Source: Streptomyces asoensis (GTDB taxonomy: Bacteria > Actinomycetota > Actinomycetes > Streptomycetales > Streptomycetaceae). Taken from it: DNA of 64,000 nucleotides. The stretch lies in the NCBI RefSeq assembly GCF_016860545.1, contig NZ_BNEB01000005.1, forward strand, positions 1,116,001-1,180,000, in the 5' to 3' direction. Made by a program: the position numbers and the translations under genes. The notes under the pieces were generated by a model. It did not search any database, was not told the DNA's origin, and saw only the letters and a list, made by a program, of their open reading frames with translations. Every line of letters begins with the position of its first letter. The first letter of the stretch is position 1. This document shows, piece by piece, positions 50,262-59,027 of the stretch.

Positions 50262-50298
50262 ACCTCCCGCGGGACCCGCGCCCCGGGTGACGGCCGTC

Positions 50299-51333
50299 TC
50301 AGCCGGCCGCCACCCGGGGCGGCAGGTTGTACGGGGTCACCACCTGGATCGCCGACGGCGGCATGGGACCGGCGGGCGGCAGCGCGCCATGGGCCCGCAT
50401 CACCGTGTGGCACGCCTCGCGCACGTCGTGACGCAGGTCGTGGTGGAGGACCGCGGACAGCCGGTGGCCGCGCAGCAGCCGGGTGTTGTCGTGGTCGAGG
50501 TCGTGCGCCACGAACACGGCGCACTCCCGGCCGAGGTCGGCGAAGGCGCGCAGGGTGGCGTGGTTGCCGCCCCCGATGGAGTAGACGGCGCGGATGTCCG
50601 GGTCCCGTTCCAGCGCGGCCCTGACCAGCTCGTACTGGGTGGCGTCCAGCCCCTGTCCCCCGGCGATCTCGACCAGCGTGCGCTCGGGGTGGCGGGCCCG
50701 CATCACGCTGCGGAACCCCATCTCGCGCTCCTCCTCGTTGCGGAAGAAACCGCTGCTGAGACTGGTGAGCACATTGCCGGGGCGGTCGCCGAGCCACTGG
50801 CCCATGAGGTAGGCGGCGGTGGCTCCGGCGGCGCGGTCGTCGATACCGACGTAGGCGAGGCGGGCACTGGCCGGGAGGTCCGTGACCAGGGTGACGACCG
50901 GGATGCCGGCGGCCACCAGCCTGCCGACGGCGGCGTTGGTCTCCGGGACGTCCGGCGCCTTGAGGACGACGCCCTGCGAGCCCCGGCGGGCTATCCGGTC
51001 TAGGGTCGCGACCAGTTCCCGGGCCGGTCCGGTCTCCCGGAAATGGAAGCGGGAGCGGAGGACGGCCGGGTGCAGGGAGGGCAGCTCGGCCTCCAGGGCG
51101 GCCCGGACGGCGGTGGTGAACCGTTCCGGCGCCTGCATCACGATGTCGAGCATGAACGTGCGGCCCACGAGCCGGACCTGGGTGCGCTGCCGGTCCAGGT
51201 CGGCGATGGCGCGCCGCACCTCCTGCGCCGTCGACTCACGCACCCCGCCCCTGCCGTTCAGGACCCGGTCGACGGTGGCCTCGCTGAGCCCCGCCTGACG
51301 TGCGATCTCTCGGATGGGGAACGGGTGACCCAC
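50299..51333 (-). CDS. LacI-family transcriptional regulator
   Basis: 344 residues. The helix-turn-helix PIREIARQAGLSEATVDRVL and VLNGRGGVRESTAQEVRRAI is a divergent LacI DNA-binding domain, and the ligand domain (Peripla_BP_4-like) has VVLKAPDVPETNAAVGRLVAAGIPVV and LAYVGIDDRAAGATAAYLMG. It is divergent from an unknown 139-residue frame and an inositol-dehydrogenase-like gene, with a perfect 12-bp palindrome in between. Confidence 0.92.
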   Translation of the reverse strand: MGHPFPIREIARQAGLSEATVDRVLNGRGGVRESTAQEVRRAIADLDRQRTQVRLVGRTFMLDIVMQAPERFTTAVRAALEAELPSLHPAVLRSRFHFRETGPARELVATLDRIARRGSQGVVLKAPDVPETNAAVGRLVAAGIPVVTLVTDLPASARLAYVGIDDRAAGATAAYLMGQWLGDRPGNVLTSLSSGFFRNEEEREMGFRSVMRARHPERTLVEIAGGQGLDATQYELVRAALERDPDIRAVYSIGGGNHATLRAFADLGRECAVFVAHDLDHDNTRLLRGHRLSAVLHHDLRHDVREACHTVMRAHGALPPAGPMPPSAIQVVTPYNLPPRVAAG

Positions 51334-51396
51334 GGAAAGCTCCCAGGATTCGGCTTGAGGGGTTTTTGATGGCCGCCTGCCGGTTGTTCGACGGGT

Positions 51397-51408
51397 TTGT
51401 CATGACAA
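51397..51408. promoter_or_regulatory. Palindromic operator TTGTCATGACAA
   Basis: A perfect 12-bp palindrome in the gap between the LacI gene and the divergent unit. A partial second copy (ATTGTCATCG) lies at 51430-51439, just before the 139-codon frame. Confidence 0.65.
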
Positions 51409-51450
51409 GAATGGCAGCGCTGAGCCGCCATTGTCATCGAAGGGACGACG

Positions 51451-51870
51451 ATGTCCTTCACCTCCGTGCGGGGTCCTGTCCGGCTGACCGGACGGGGCTG
51501 CGACCTGGACGCCTTCCGGACGCCCACCGGGCGCACCTGCGACCTCGCAGGCCGTCCGCACGCCACGGCGGTCGAGCACGGCCTCCTCGTCCGCGGCGGT
51601 GCGCGGCCGCGGACCGCGCCGGCGGACCGCCGGCCGGCCGGGCGTGTGCGGCCCCTGACCGGCGGGCCGGGCGTCTTCGCCCTCCGCCGGGCCTTCCCCG
51701 CCCCGGCGGCCGTCGACCGCGCCACCGCCGTCCTCGGCGCGCCCGTCGCCGGGCAGCGCACCCCGGGCGCGAGCACGGGCGGGTACCGCGCGAAGCCCGG
51801 CGCCGACGACCGCGTCCGGAGCGCCCCGCAGAAGACCGCCCTGCGCGACCCCGGGACGTTCGCCGACTGA
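51451..51870 (+). CDS. Hypothetical protein (139 aa), no recognised family
   Basis: ATG 51451 has AAGGGA five bases upstream and third-codon positions are almost all G or C over the full length, as in real genes here. The product is Arg/Ala/Pro rich (RGPVRLTGRGCDLDAF, AFPAPAAVDRATAVLGAPVA), without membrane segments or known motifs, and could equally be a decayed gene or a chance frame. It sits between the LacI operator and the inositol-dehydrogenase-like gene, 113 bases from the latter. Confidence 0.45.
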   Translation: MSFTSVRGPVRLTGRGCDLDAFRTPTGRTCDLAGRPHATAVEHGLLVRGGARPRTAPADRRPAGRVRPLTGGPGVFALRRAFPAPAAVDRATAVLGAPVAGQRTPGASTGGYRAKPGADDRVRSAPQKTALRDPGTFAD

Positions 51871-51983
51871 CCGCACCGGCCGGCCGGGCGGGACCGGGAA
51901 CGAGCCCGACGGACGACCGGACCAGAACCGGGCCCCGGCCGACAGACAGCAACCGAAAAGACACCAGGAAAGCAGCGGAGCAC

Positions 51984-52988
51984 ATGCGTATCGGAATCCT
52001 CGGCCTCGGCCGCATCGGCGCCTTCCACGCCGAGACCCTCTCCGGACTCGACGCCGTCGCGTCGCTCGTGGTGGCCGACCCGTTCGCGGAGGCCGCCAAG
52101 AGCGCCGCCGAGCGGTTCGGCGCCGAGGTCGCCGACTCCCCCGAGGCCGTCCTGGCCGCCGGGGTGGACGGTGTCGTGATCGCGGCGGCGACCGATGCGC
52201 ATCCGGGCCTGATCCTGGCCGCCGTCGAAGCGGGCATCCCCGTCTTCTGCGAGAAGCCCGTCGCGAAGACCATGAGCGAGGGCGTGAAGGTGCTCGACGC
52301 CGTCCGTGGAAGCGACGTGCCCATCCAGATCGGCTACAACCGTCGCTTCGACGCGGGGTTCGTCGCCGCGCGGGCGGCCGTGAGCGCCGGCGAACTGGGC
52401 AAGCTGCACACGGTCCGTTCGACCACGCTGGACCCGGCCCCGCCGCCCGCCGCGTACGTCGCCGCCTCCGGGGGCATCTTCCGGGACTGCTCGGTGCACG
52501 ACTTCGACATCATCCGCTGGGTCACCGGCCGCGAGGTGACGGAGGTGTACGCCGTCGGCGGCAACCGGGGGGCCGACTACATCAAGGAGGCGGGCGACGC
52601 CGACACCACCGGCGCGATCCTCACACTCGACGACGGCACGATCGCGGTGGTCTCCAACTCCCGGCACAACGCGCGCGGTTACGACGTGCGGATGGAGATC
52701 CACGGTTTCACCGACTCGATCGCCGTGGGCCTGGAGGACAAGCTGCCCCTGCGGTCGGTCGAGCCCGGCGTGACCTTCCCCGCGGGCATCCCGCACGACT
52801 TCTTCATGGACCGGTTCACGGCCGCCTACCGCGCCGAACTCACCGCGTTCACCGAGGTCGTGGCCGGCACCCGCACCTCGCCCTGCACGATCGAGGACGC
52901 CCTCGAGGCGGGCTGGATCGCGGAGGCGTGCACGCTGTCCCTGCACGAGCACCGGCCGGTGACGATCGCCGAGGTCCGCGCCTCCTGA
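51984..52988 (+). CDS. iolG: Inositol 2-dehydrogenase-like Gfo/Idh/MocA oxidoreductase
   Basis: 334 residues. MRIGILGLGRIGAFHAETLS is the NAD-binding start typical of IolG; the catalytic CEKPVAKTMSEG, NRRFDAGFVAARAAVSAGELG, and GGIFRDCSVHDFDIIRWVTG (with Asp and His of the active site) follow the myo-inositol dehydrogenase pattern closely. It probably oxidises myo-inositol or a related cyclitol to the 2-keto form. The other iol genes are not here, but a LacI-type sugar importer is encoded nearby (54750-57765). Ends at a strong terminator. Confidence 0.85.
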   Translation: MRIGILGLGRIGAFHAETLSGLDAVASLVVADPFAEAAKSAAERFGAEVADSPEAVLAAGVDGVVIAAATDAHPGLILAAVEAGIPVFCEKPVAKTMSEGVKVLDAVRGSDVPIQIGYNRRFDAGFVAARAAVSAGELGKLHTVRSTTLDPAPPPAAYVAASGGIFRDCSVHDFDIIRWVTGREVTEVYAVGGNRGADYIKEAGDADTTGAILTLDDGTIAVVSNSRHNARGYDVRMEIHGFTDSIAVGLEDKLPLRSVEPGVTFPAGIPHDFFMDRFTAAYRAELTAFTEVVAGTRTSPCTIEDALEAGWIAEACTLSLHEHRPVTIAEVRAS

Positions 52989-53005
52989 GCCGACGGGCCC
53001 GTCAC

Positions 53006-53043
53006 GAGGGCGGCCGGGGAGCGTGCTCTCCCCGGCCGCCCTC
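53006..53043. terminator. Bidirectional terminator, perfect 16-bp stem
   Basis: Arms 53006-53021 and 53028-53043 with a 6-base loop, between the convergent dehydrogenase and the small 73-residue gene. Confidence 0.88.
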
Positions 53044-53049
53044 ACCCGT

Positions 53050-53271
53050 TCACAGGCCGTACCGGACCGCGAACTCGTCCGGGTCGTAGGCGTCCCGCGC
53101 CGGGTCCCTCGGCGTGGCCGGCCGCTCCTCCACCATGTCCTGCGGGCGCACCCGCTCGGGCAGCGCGCCGAACCGCGCCCGGCGGCGCTCCTGCGCGGCG
53201 CCGGAACCCTCCGGCGTCCGCTCCTGCTCCTGCTCCTGCATCTCGCCCTCCCCGTACACGACTCCACTCAT
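53050..53271 (-). CDS. Small hydrophilic protein (73 aa), unknown function
   Basis: Glu/Gln/Arg-rich peptide, MSGVVYGEGEMQEQEQERTP to PARDAYDPDEFAVRYGL, with no membrane segment or known domain. It starts 21 bases after the serine hydrolase stop on the same strand and ends at a terminator, which favours a real small gene in an operon with that hydrolase. It may be disordered. Confidence 0.6.
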   Translation of the reverse strand: MSGVVYGEGEMQEQEQERTPEGSGAAQERRRARFGALPERVRPQDMVEERPATPRDPARDAYDPDEFAVRYGL

Positions 53272-53292
53272 CCTGTACCTGTCCGAACGTCC

Positions 53293-54540
53293 CTACCGCG
53301 CCGCGGGTTCCGCCGGCAGGTTGAAGACGTGCTGCGGGGAGACGATCGTGGTGATGGCGTCGCCGAACAGGGTGCTGGGCTCCTGGTTCTTGTAGTTGAT
53401 GTCGGTGTTCAGCAGGACCACGAGGGTGGCCCGCGCCGACGGCAGGTAGATGGTCAGGGACTCGTAGCCGGGCAGCGAGCCGTTGTGGCCGATCCAGCCC
53501 TGCACGTCGAAGATGCCGAGCCCGTACCCGGCGCCCGGGATGGGCGTCGGCGGCGTGATCAGCCGCTGCCGCTGGGTGGCGGGGCTGATCATCCGGCTGC
53601 CGTCGGGCAGCACGCCCGTGGCCACGGTGCGCGCCCACACCCGCAGGTCGTCCAGCCTTGAGATCATCGCGCCGGCCGCCCAGCCCCAGGAGGGGTCCCA
53701 GTCGGCCGAGTCCTCCACCGCACCGGTCGCGGTCTGGTCCGTGTAGCCCTGCGAGTGCGGGGTCGGGAACTCGTTGCCGGTCGGGAACAGGGTGTGGTCG
53801 AGGCCCGCGGGGTCGAGGACGTGGTCCTGGATGTAGTCGTCGAGGTGCTGGCCGCTCATCTGCTCGACGACCAGGCCGAGCAGGATCAGGTTGGTGTTGC
53901 AGTAGTAGAACTTCTCGCCCGGCGGGAAGAGCACGGGGTGCTTGAAGGAGTAGGCGAGCAACTGCTGCGGGGTGAAGGGCCGCTGCGGATCGGAGGTCAG
54001 CGCCTTGAAGAAGTCCTCGTCCGCCGAGTAGTTGAACAACCCGCTGCGCATTCCGGCGAGTTGACGCAGTGTGATCTTGTCGCCGTTCGGCACGCCGTCG
54101 ATGTACTTGCCGATGGTGTCGTCGAGGCCGACCTTCCCCTGGTCGACGAGCTGGAGCAGGGCGGTGACCGTGAACGTCTTGGTCTCGCTGCCGATACGCA
54201 TGTAGAGGCCGGGGTTCATCGCCCGCCCGGTGTTCTTGTCGGCGACGCCGAAGGACTTCACGTACTCGCCCTTGTCGGGCGTCCAGATGCCGACGGTCAC
54301 TCCGGGAATGCTCGCCTGCTTCATGACTCGCTGCACGGCCTCGTCCACCTGCTGCCGCACGGCCGGGGTGAGTTCGACGACGCCGTCCCCGGACGAGGAC
54401 GGCGACGGCGGCTCGGTCGCGGTGGCGGCGGTGGGCGGGGCCGCGGTGACCGCCCCGCTCGCGGCCGGTACCGCCACCAGGGCCCCCAGGGCGGTGGCGA
54501 CGACGATTCCCGTGCGCAGTCGGAGATACGGGTGTCTCAT
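53293..54540 (-). CDS. Secreted serine hydrolase (D-alanyl-D-alanine carboxypeptidase/beta-lactamase family)
   Basis: 415 residues from ATG 54540. A signal peptide (about 1-34, hydrophobic LRTGIVVATALGALVAVPAA, ending ASG-A) and a Thr/Pro/Ser-rich linker precede the catalytic domain. All three motifs are intact: SETK in MRIGSETKTFT, YCN in FYYCNTNLILLG and HNG in WIGHNGSLPGY. It should act outside the cell on peptidoglycan peptides or esters. It is homologous in outline to the protein at 19744-20946, which has lost the SxxK Lys and the YxN Asn. Confidence 0.9.
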   Translation of the reverse strand: MRHPYLRLRTGIVVATALGALVAVPAASGAVTAAPPTAATATEPPSPSSSGDGVVELTPAVRQQVDEAVQRVMKQASIPGVTVGIWTPDKGEYVKSFGVADKNTGRAMNPGLYMRIGSETKTFTVTALLQLVDQGKVGLDDTIGKYIDGVPNGDKITLRQLAGMRSGLFNYSADEDFFKALTSDPQRPFTPQQLLAYSFKHPVLFPPGEKFYYCNTNLILLGLVVEQMSGQHLDDYIQDHVLDPAGLDHTLFPTGNEFPTPHSQGYTDQTATGAVEDSADWDPSWGWAAGAMISRLDDLRVWARTVATGVLPDGSRMISPATQRQRLITPPTPIPGAGYGLGIFDVQGWIGHNGSLPGYESLTIYLPSARATLVVLLNTDINYKNQEPSTLFGDAITTIVSPQHVFNLPAEPAAR

Positions 54541-54749
54541 GGGCTCGCTCCCGTATGAGGAGGTTTCCGCCGCAGGCCACGGCCGCACCATGGGGCACGG
54601 GCCGCATGCGGCCCATCAACCACCACCATACGAGCGCGGGCGCGCCGCCGCCCGTCGGCGGCGGCGCGACGCGCCCGGTCCCTTCCCGCCTCACGCCCCG
54701 GGCGGAAGGAGGGACCCCGGTCCTCGTGGGACCGCGGACGTTCCCCGCG

Positions 54750-55664
54750 TCAGGACGCCTTCTCGCCGGGGTTCGCGACGGGCGCGGTGAGGTCCTTCTC
54801 CTCCGGCAGCTCTTCGACGTCGACGCCCCGCACCTGGGCCAACTCGTGCTTCAGCGCGGCGAGTTCGGTGCCGCCGGCCATGTGGTTGGTGAGTTCCTCG
54901 AGGCTGACCTGGTCGCGGGAGGCGGTGAGTTCCATGGTTCCCAGGCGCAGGACGCTGAAGTGGTCGCCGACCATGTAGGCGTGGTGCGGGTTGTGGGTGA
55001 TGAAGATGACGCCGAGACCGCGGTCGCGGGCGGCGGCGATGTACTTCAGCACGACGCCGGACTGCTTGACGCCCAGGGCCGCGGTCGGCTCGTCCAGGAT
55101 GAGGACGCGGGCGCCGAAGTAGACGGCGCGGGCGATGGCGACGCACTGGCGCTGACCGCCGGAGAGGGTGCCGATGGGCTGTTCGAGGTCGTCCAGGACG
55201 ATGCCCATGTTGCGCAGTTCCTGGTCGGCCGTCTTCTTCATCCGGTCGATGTCGAGACGGCGTACGGGCCAGGGGCCCTTGGTCATCTCGGAGCCGAGGA
55301 AGAAGTTGCGCCAGACCGGCATCAGGGGGACGGTGGCGAGGTCCTGGTAGACCGTGGCGATGCCCTTGTCGAGCGCCTCGCGCGGGGTGCTGAAGCGCAC
55401 GGGGCAGCCGTCGACGAGGAACTCGCCCTCGGTGTGCTGGTGCAGCCCGGAGATGATCTTGATGAGGGTGGACTTGCCGGCGCCGTTGTCGCCCAGGACA
55501 CAGGTCACCTGGCCGGGGCGGACGGTGAGGTCGACGCCGTGCAGGGCGCGGATGTTGCCGTAGGACTTGCCCGCGTTCCGCAGTTCGACGAGCGGGGTGT
55601 CCCCGCCCTCGGGGACGGTGTCCGCGAGGATGGCGCCGTGCGTGCCGGTTCCGTCGGTGGTCAT
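54750..55664 (-). CDS. Sugar ABC transporter ATP-binding protein (single-domain, FrcA-like)
   Basis: 304 residues from ATG 55664, set by GGAGG upstream. Walker A GDNGAGKSTLIK, signature LSGGQRQCVAIARA (Cys where Ala is usual) and Walker B VLILDEPTAALGVKQ identify a carbohydrate importer ATPase; only one nucleotide domain is present, half the size of RbsA/AraG, as in FrcA-type systems. The C-terminal 40 residues are charged (AALKHELAQVRGVDVEELPE). It is downstream of the permease by six bases. Confidence 0.93.
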   Translation of the reverse strand: MTTDGTGTHGAILADTVPEGGDTPLVELRNAGKSYGNIRALHGVDLTVRPGQVTCVLGDNGAGKSTLIKIISGLHQHTEGEFLVDGCPVRFSTPREALDKGIATVYQDLATVPLMPVWRNFFLGSEMTKGPWPVRRLDIDRMKKTADQELRNMGIVLDDLEQPIGTLSGGQRQCVAIARAVYFGARVLILDEPTAALGVKQSGVVLKYIAAARDRGLGVIFITHNPHHAYMVGDHFSVLRLGTMELTASRDQVSLEELTNHMAGGTELAALKHELAQVRGVDVEELPEEKDLTAPVANPGEKAS

Positions 55665-55669
55665 TGAGG

Positions 55670-56746
55670 TCACCTCCGGGTGGCCGTGCGCTGGACCCAC
55701 AGATTGATGAGGACGGCGCCGAGGAGCATGACGCCGAGGAAGGCCTTGAACCAGTCGGGGTTCCAGCCGGCGTAGACGATGCCCTGCTGCACCATGCCGA
55801 ACATGAACGCGCCGAAGACCGGGCCGATGGCGCTGCCGGCGCCGCCGGTCAGCAGACAGCCGCCGATGACGGCCGCGGAGATGTAGATCAGCTCCTGGCC
55901 CACGCCCTCGCCGGACTGGACGGTGTTGAAGGTGAACAGCTGGTGCATGCCGACGAACCAGGCGCCGAAGCCGACCAGCATGAACAGCGAGATCTTGGTG
56001 AAGGTCACCGGCACACCGACGGCCCGCGCGGACTCCTTGTTGCCGCCGACCGCGAAGATCCAGTTGCCGTACCGGGTGCGCAGCAGGATCCAGGTGGCGA
56101 TCGCCGCGAACACCAGCCAGTAGACGATGGTGATCTTCACCTGGACGCCGCCGACCTCGAAGGACGAGGCGAAGATCTTCTTGGCCTGGGCGAAGCCGTC
56201 CATGTCGCTGATGTCGTCCGTGGCCACGTTGGTGGTGACGAGCTTGGTCACCGCCAGGTTCACGCCCTGGAGGATCAGGAACGTGCCCAGCGTGATCAGG
56301 AAGCTCGGCAGCCCCGTTTTGACCACCATCCAGCCGTTGAGGAACCCGATCCCCAGGGACACCAGGAGGGCGACGACCACGCCGACCCAGACGTTCATGG
56401 TGAGCTGGTAGCTGAGCATGGACGCGGTGAGCGCCGAGGTGATCACCGCGACACCGGCGGACAGGTCGAACTCCCCGCCGATCATCAGCAGGGCGACCGG
56501 GAGCGCCATGATCCCGATCGTCGACGACTGGTAGAGGATGTTGGCCATCGCGCTGCCCTCGCGCACCGGCGGCGCAGCGATCAGGAAGAACACGTAGACC
56601 GCGACCGCGCCGAGGAACACGCCCACCTCGGGGCGGGCCAACAGGCGCAGGACGGGCGGGCGTTGCTTGGTCCGGCCGTCGCTCTCCTTGCGGCCGGGGG
56701 CCGGCGGTGTCCCCACCGCCGGCTCGGCATGCTGGGTCATGCTCAT
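55670..56746 (-). CDS. Sugar ABC transporter permease (RbsC/FrcC-like)
   Basis: 358 residues with about ten membrane segments. LMIGGEFDLSAGVAVITSAL is the first conserved block of the BPD_transp_2 family, followed by FLNGWMVVKTGLPSFLITLGTF and the ATPase-contact region GGNKESARAVGVPVTFTKI. Its ATG (56746) shares one base with the stop of the binding-protein gene (TGATG). Forms the channel for the sugar importer. Confidence 0.93.
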   Translation of the reverse strand: MSMTQHAEPAVGTPPAPGRKESDGRTKQRPPVLRLLARPEVGVFLGAVAVYVFFLIAAPPVREGSAMANILYQSSTIGIMALPVALLMIGGEFDLSAGVAVITSALTASMLSYQLTMNVWVGVVVALLVSLGIGFLNGWMVVKTGLPSFLITLGTFLILQGVNLAVTKLVTTNVATDDISDMDGFAQAKKIFASSFEVGGVQVKITIVYWLVFAAIATWILLRTRYGNWIFAVGGNKESARAVGVPVTFTKISLFMLVGFGAWFVGMHQLFTFNTVQSGEGVGQELIYISAAVIGGCLLTGGAGSAIGPVFGAFMFGMVQQGIVYAGWNPDWFKAFLGVMLLGAVLINLWVQRTATRR

Positions 56747-57765
56747 CACCGGGTGCCCTTCGCGGCGAACGAGGCGACCGCGTCGACGTTGGTCTTGTCC
56801 ACGAAGGCCGGACCGGTCAGCACCGGCTGCTCGCCGCCGCCCATGTAGTTGCCGTTGTTCTTGTACAGCCACAGCGAGTCGACCGCCAGGTAGCCCTGGA
56901 GGTACGGCTGCTGGTCGACCGCGAACTCGATCGTGCCCTTGTCGATGGCGCTCGTGAGGTCCTTGTTGAGGTCGAAGGTGGCGATCTTGGCCTTGCTGCC
57001 CGCGTCGGCCTTGGACTGCACCGCCGTCAGCGCGAACGGGGCGCCCAGGGTGACGACGTAGTCGATGGCCTTGTCCTGGCTCAGCTTTGCGGTGATCGTG
57101 GACTTCACCGACGGCATGTCCGTGCCGTTGACGTACAGGGTCTCCGTCGTGCCCGAGAAGGTCTTCTTGACACCGGCGCAGCGCTGGGTCAGGCCGATGT
57201 TGCCCTGCTCCTGGATGACACAGACGGCCTTCTTGGCGCCCTCGGAGTTGAGCCGGTTGCCGAGGGCCTCGCCGGCCACCGTCTCGTCCTGACCGAAGAA
57301 CTCCATCAGACCGAGGTTCTTCCACTCGCTGACACCGGAGTTGAGGCCGACCACCGGGATCTTCGCGGTCTTGGCCTTGGCTATGACGTCCTTGAGGGCG
57401 TCGGGCTTGGCGAGGGTGACCGCGATGCCGTCGACCTTCTGGTCGATGGCGTTCTGGATGAGGTTGGCCTGGTTGCCGGCGTTCGGGTCGGCGGAGTAGA
57501 CCAGCTTGACGTTGTCCTTGGCGGCGGCCGCCTCCGCACCCTTGCGGACGATGTCCCAGAAGGTGTCACCGGGCGACTGGTGGGTCACCAGCGCGACCGT
57601 CATCTGCGGGGTGCTCGCCTTGCCCGCGGAAGCGCCGTCCGCGCTCTCCTCGGACTTCTTGCCGCCCGAGCTGCTGGAACAACCCGCGAGAGTCAGGGTC
57701 ACAGCGGCGGCCAGGGCCACGGCCGGAGCGATTCTGCGCGAGCGGAACGGAGAAGAGCTGTCCAT
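56746..57765 (-). CDS. Sugar-binding lipoprotein of the LacI/RbsB type
   Basis: 339 residues: lipoprotein signal with lipobox LAGC (Cys29), a Ser/Gly/Lys-rich linker, then the Peripla_BP_4 domain with VALVTHQSPGDTFWDIVRKG, IQNAIDQKVDGIAVTLAKPDALK, NSGVSEWKNLGLMEFFGQDE and DLNKDLTSAIDKGTIEFAVDQQPYLQGYLAV. Such proteins bind ribose, xylose, fructose, inositol or similar. Inositol is suggested by the nearby iolG-like gene but not proven. First gene of the importer operon. Confidence 0.93.
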   Translation of the reverse strand: MDSSSPFRSRRIAPAVALAAAVTLTLAGCSSSSGGKKSEESADGASAGKASTPQMTVALVTHQSPGDTFWDIVRKGAEAAAAKDNVKLVYSADPNAGNQANLIQNAIDQKVDGIAVTLAKPDALKDVIAKAKTAKIPVVGLNSGVSEWKNLGLMEFFGQDETVAGEALGNRLNSEGAKKAVCVIQEQGNIGLTQRCAGVKKTFSGTTETLYVNGTDMPSVKSTITAKLSQDKAIDYVVTLGAPFALTAVQSKADAGSKAKIATFDLNKDLTSAIDKGTIEFAVDQQPYLQGYLAVDSLWLYKNNGNYMGGGEQPVLTGPAFVDKTNVDAVASFAAKGTR

Positions 57766-57927
57766 CTTTCCTGCACCTCACTGTGCGACGGAGAAACACG
57801 ACGGGAATTCGGGAAAAGGAGGCGGTCGAAGGGTTCCGGGGGCCCGTTTCTACTCAGATTGGGGCCCTGGAGCCGGGTCCGCGACTGTTCAGGTGCCTCG
57901 GACCCGGCCGTGCGCTGCTGGGACGGG

Positions 57928-57956
57928 ATCCAATCCCTTGCCGAGCCCACTGTCAA
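57928..57956 (-). promoter_or_regulatory. Promoter of the sugar importer operon
   Basis: TTGACA (57956-57951), 17-base spacer, TTGGAT (57933-57928). Its -35 region is mirror-imaged by that of the divergent promoter: CACTGTCAA at 57948-57956 and TTGACAGTG at 58009-58017. Confidence 0.65.
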
Positions 57957-57993
57957 TACTTTGTTAAGACATCATTTCACGTAAAGGTCCGAA

Positions 57994-58003
57994 TGTAAGT
58001 ACA
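57994..58003. promoter_or_regulatory. Possible GntR operator TGTAAGTACA
   Basis: Inverted half-sites TGTA/TACA in the AT-rich 50-base stretch between the two mirrored promoters. The gap 57766-58237 holds no gene. Confidence 0.4.
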
Positions 58004-58008
58004 AACTC

Positions 58009-58038
58009 TTGACAGTGCGGGTCCCCTGGACCTACACC
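58009..58038 (+). promoter_or_regulatory. Possible promoter of the GntR/UTRA regulator gene
   Basis: TTGACA (58009-58014) and, 18 bases on, TACACC (58033-58038). The -10 is poor; the perfect -35 is the support. Confidence 0.45.
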
Positions 58039-58237
58039 TGGGGGACGCCTGATCCCCCGACCACCCGGAGGAGCGTCGCACATGGCCGGCCCGGCCCCGC
58101 CACCGACCTGATCACGACGGGTCGACCCGAGTCGATCTCTCCCCTTTGCGCCGGGACGTCCCCCTCACGCGCGAAGACCACGTGCGGACGGGGCGCCCGA
58201 GCGCACGCCCGACCCGACGAACCGAGGAGGTGCCCCG

Positions 58238-59023
58238 GTGGCGAAGACCGGCGACCGATCCCGTGCCGTGCCCGGCTCTCCGCTGGACGCGTTGCCCTTC
58301 GCCCTCGACCGCACCAGTCCGGTGCCGCTCTACTACCAGCTCGCCCAGCAGCTGGAGTCGGCGATCGAGCACGGCGCGCTCGCCCCCGGCAACCTCCTGG
58401 GCAACGAGATCGACCTGTCGGCCCGGCTCGGCCTGTCCCGTCCGACGGTCCGCCAGGCCATCCAGTCGCTGGTCGACAAGGGCCTGCTGGTGCGCCGGCG
58501 CGGGGTCGGCACCCAGGTCGTGCACAGCCAGGTGAAACGGCCGCTGGAACTGAGCAGCCTCTACGACGATCTGGAGACGGCCGGACAGGGGCCCACCACG
58601 CACGTCCTGCGCAACGAAAGGGTGCCGGCGGCCGCCGACGTGGCCGCCGCACTGGGAGTGGCCGAGGGCAGCGAGGTCATCGTCCTGGAGCGGCTGCGGG
58701 CCACCCACGGACAGCCGGTGGCGTTCCTGTGCAACTACCTGCCCCCGGACCTGCTGGACCTCGGCACGCAGCGGCTGGAGTCGACCGGGCTGTACCGGCT
58801 GCTGCGGGCCGCCGGCATCACCCTGCACAGTGCCCGGCAGACCATCGGCGCCCGCTCCGCGACCGCGGAGGAGGCCGCCCTCCTCGCCGAGAAGGCGGGG
58901 GCGGCCCTGCTCACCATGCAGCGCACGGCGTACGACGACACCGGCCGGCCGGCCGAGTACGGGACGCACGTCTACCGTGCGTCCCGTTACGCGTTCGACT
59001 TCCAGCTGCTGGTCAGGGTGTAG
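58238..59023 (+). CDS. GntR-family regulator with UTRA domain (HutC subfamily)
   Basis: 261 residues from GTG 58238 with AGGAGG upstream. Winged helix: PLYYQLAQQLESAIEHGALA and LSARLGLSRPTVRQAIQSLV, then GVGTQVV closing the wing; the UTRA effector domain runs from about residue 105 (ELSSLYDDLETAGQGPTTHV) to the end, with QTIGARSATAEEAALL. HutC-type regulators sense sugars, sugar phosphates or amino acids. Divergent from the sugar importer operon, which it probably controls. Confidence 0.92.
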   Translation: MAKTGDRSRAVPGSPLDALPFALDRTSPVPLYYQLAQQLESAIEHGALAPGNLLGNEIDLSARLGLSRPTVRQAIQSLVDKGLLVRRRGVGTQVVHSQVKRPLELSSLYDDLETAGQGPTTHVLRNERVPAAADVAAALGVAEGSEVIVLERLRATHGQPVAFLCNYLPPDLLDLGTQRLESTGLYRLLRAAGITLHSARQTIGARSATAEEAALLAEKAGAALLTMQRTAYDDTGRPAEYGTHVYRASRYAFDFQLLVRV

Positions 59024-59027
59024 GGAC

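Noticed and set aside
57994..58003. Palindrome as a HutC-type consensus site (GTxTAxAC)
   Set aside because: The match is only partial, so it is kept as a low-confidence operator and not named after a specific regulator.
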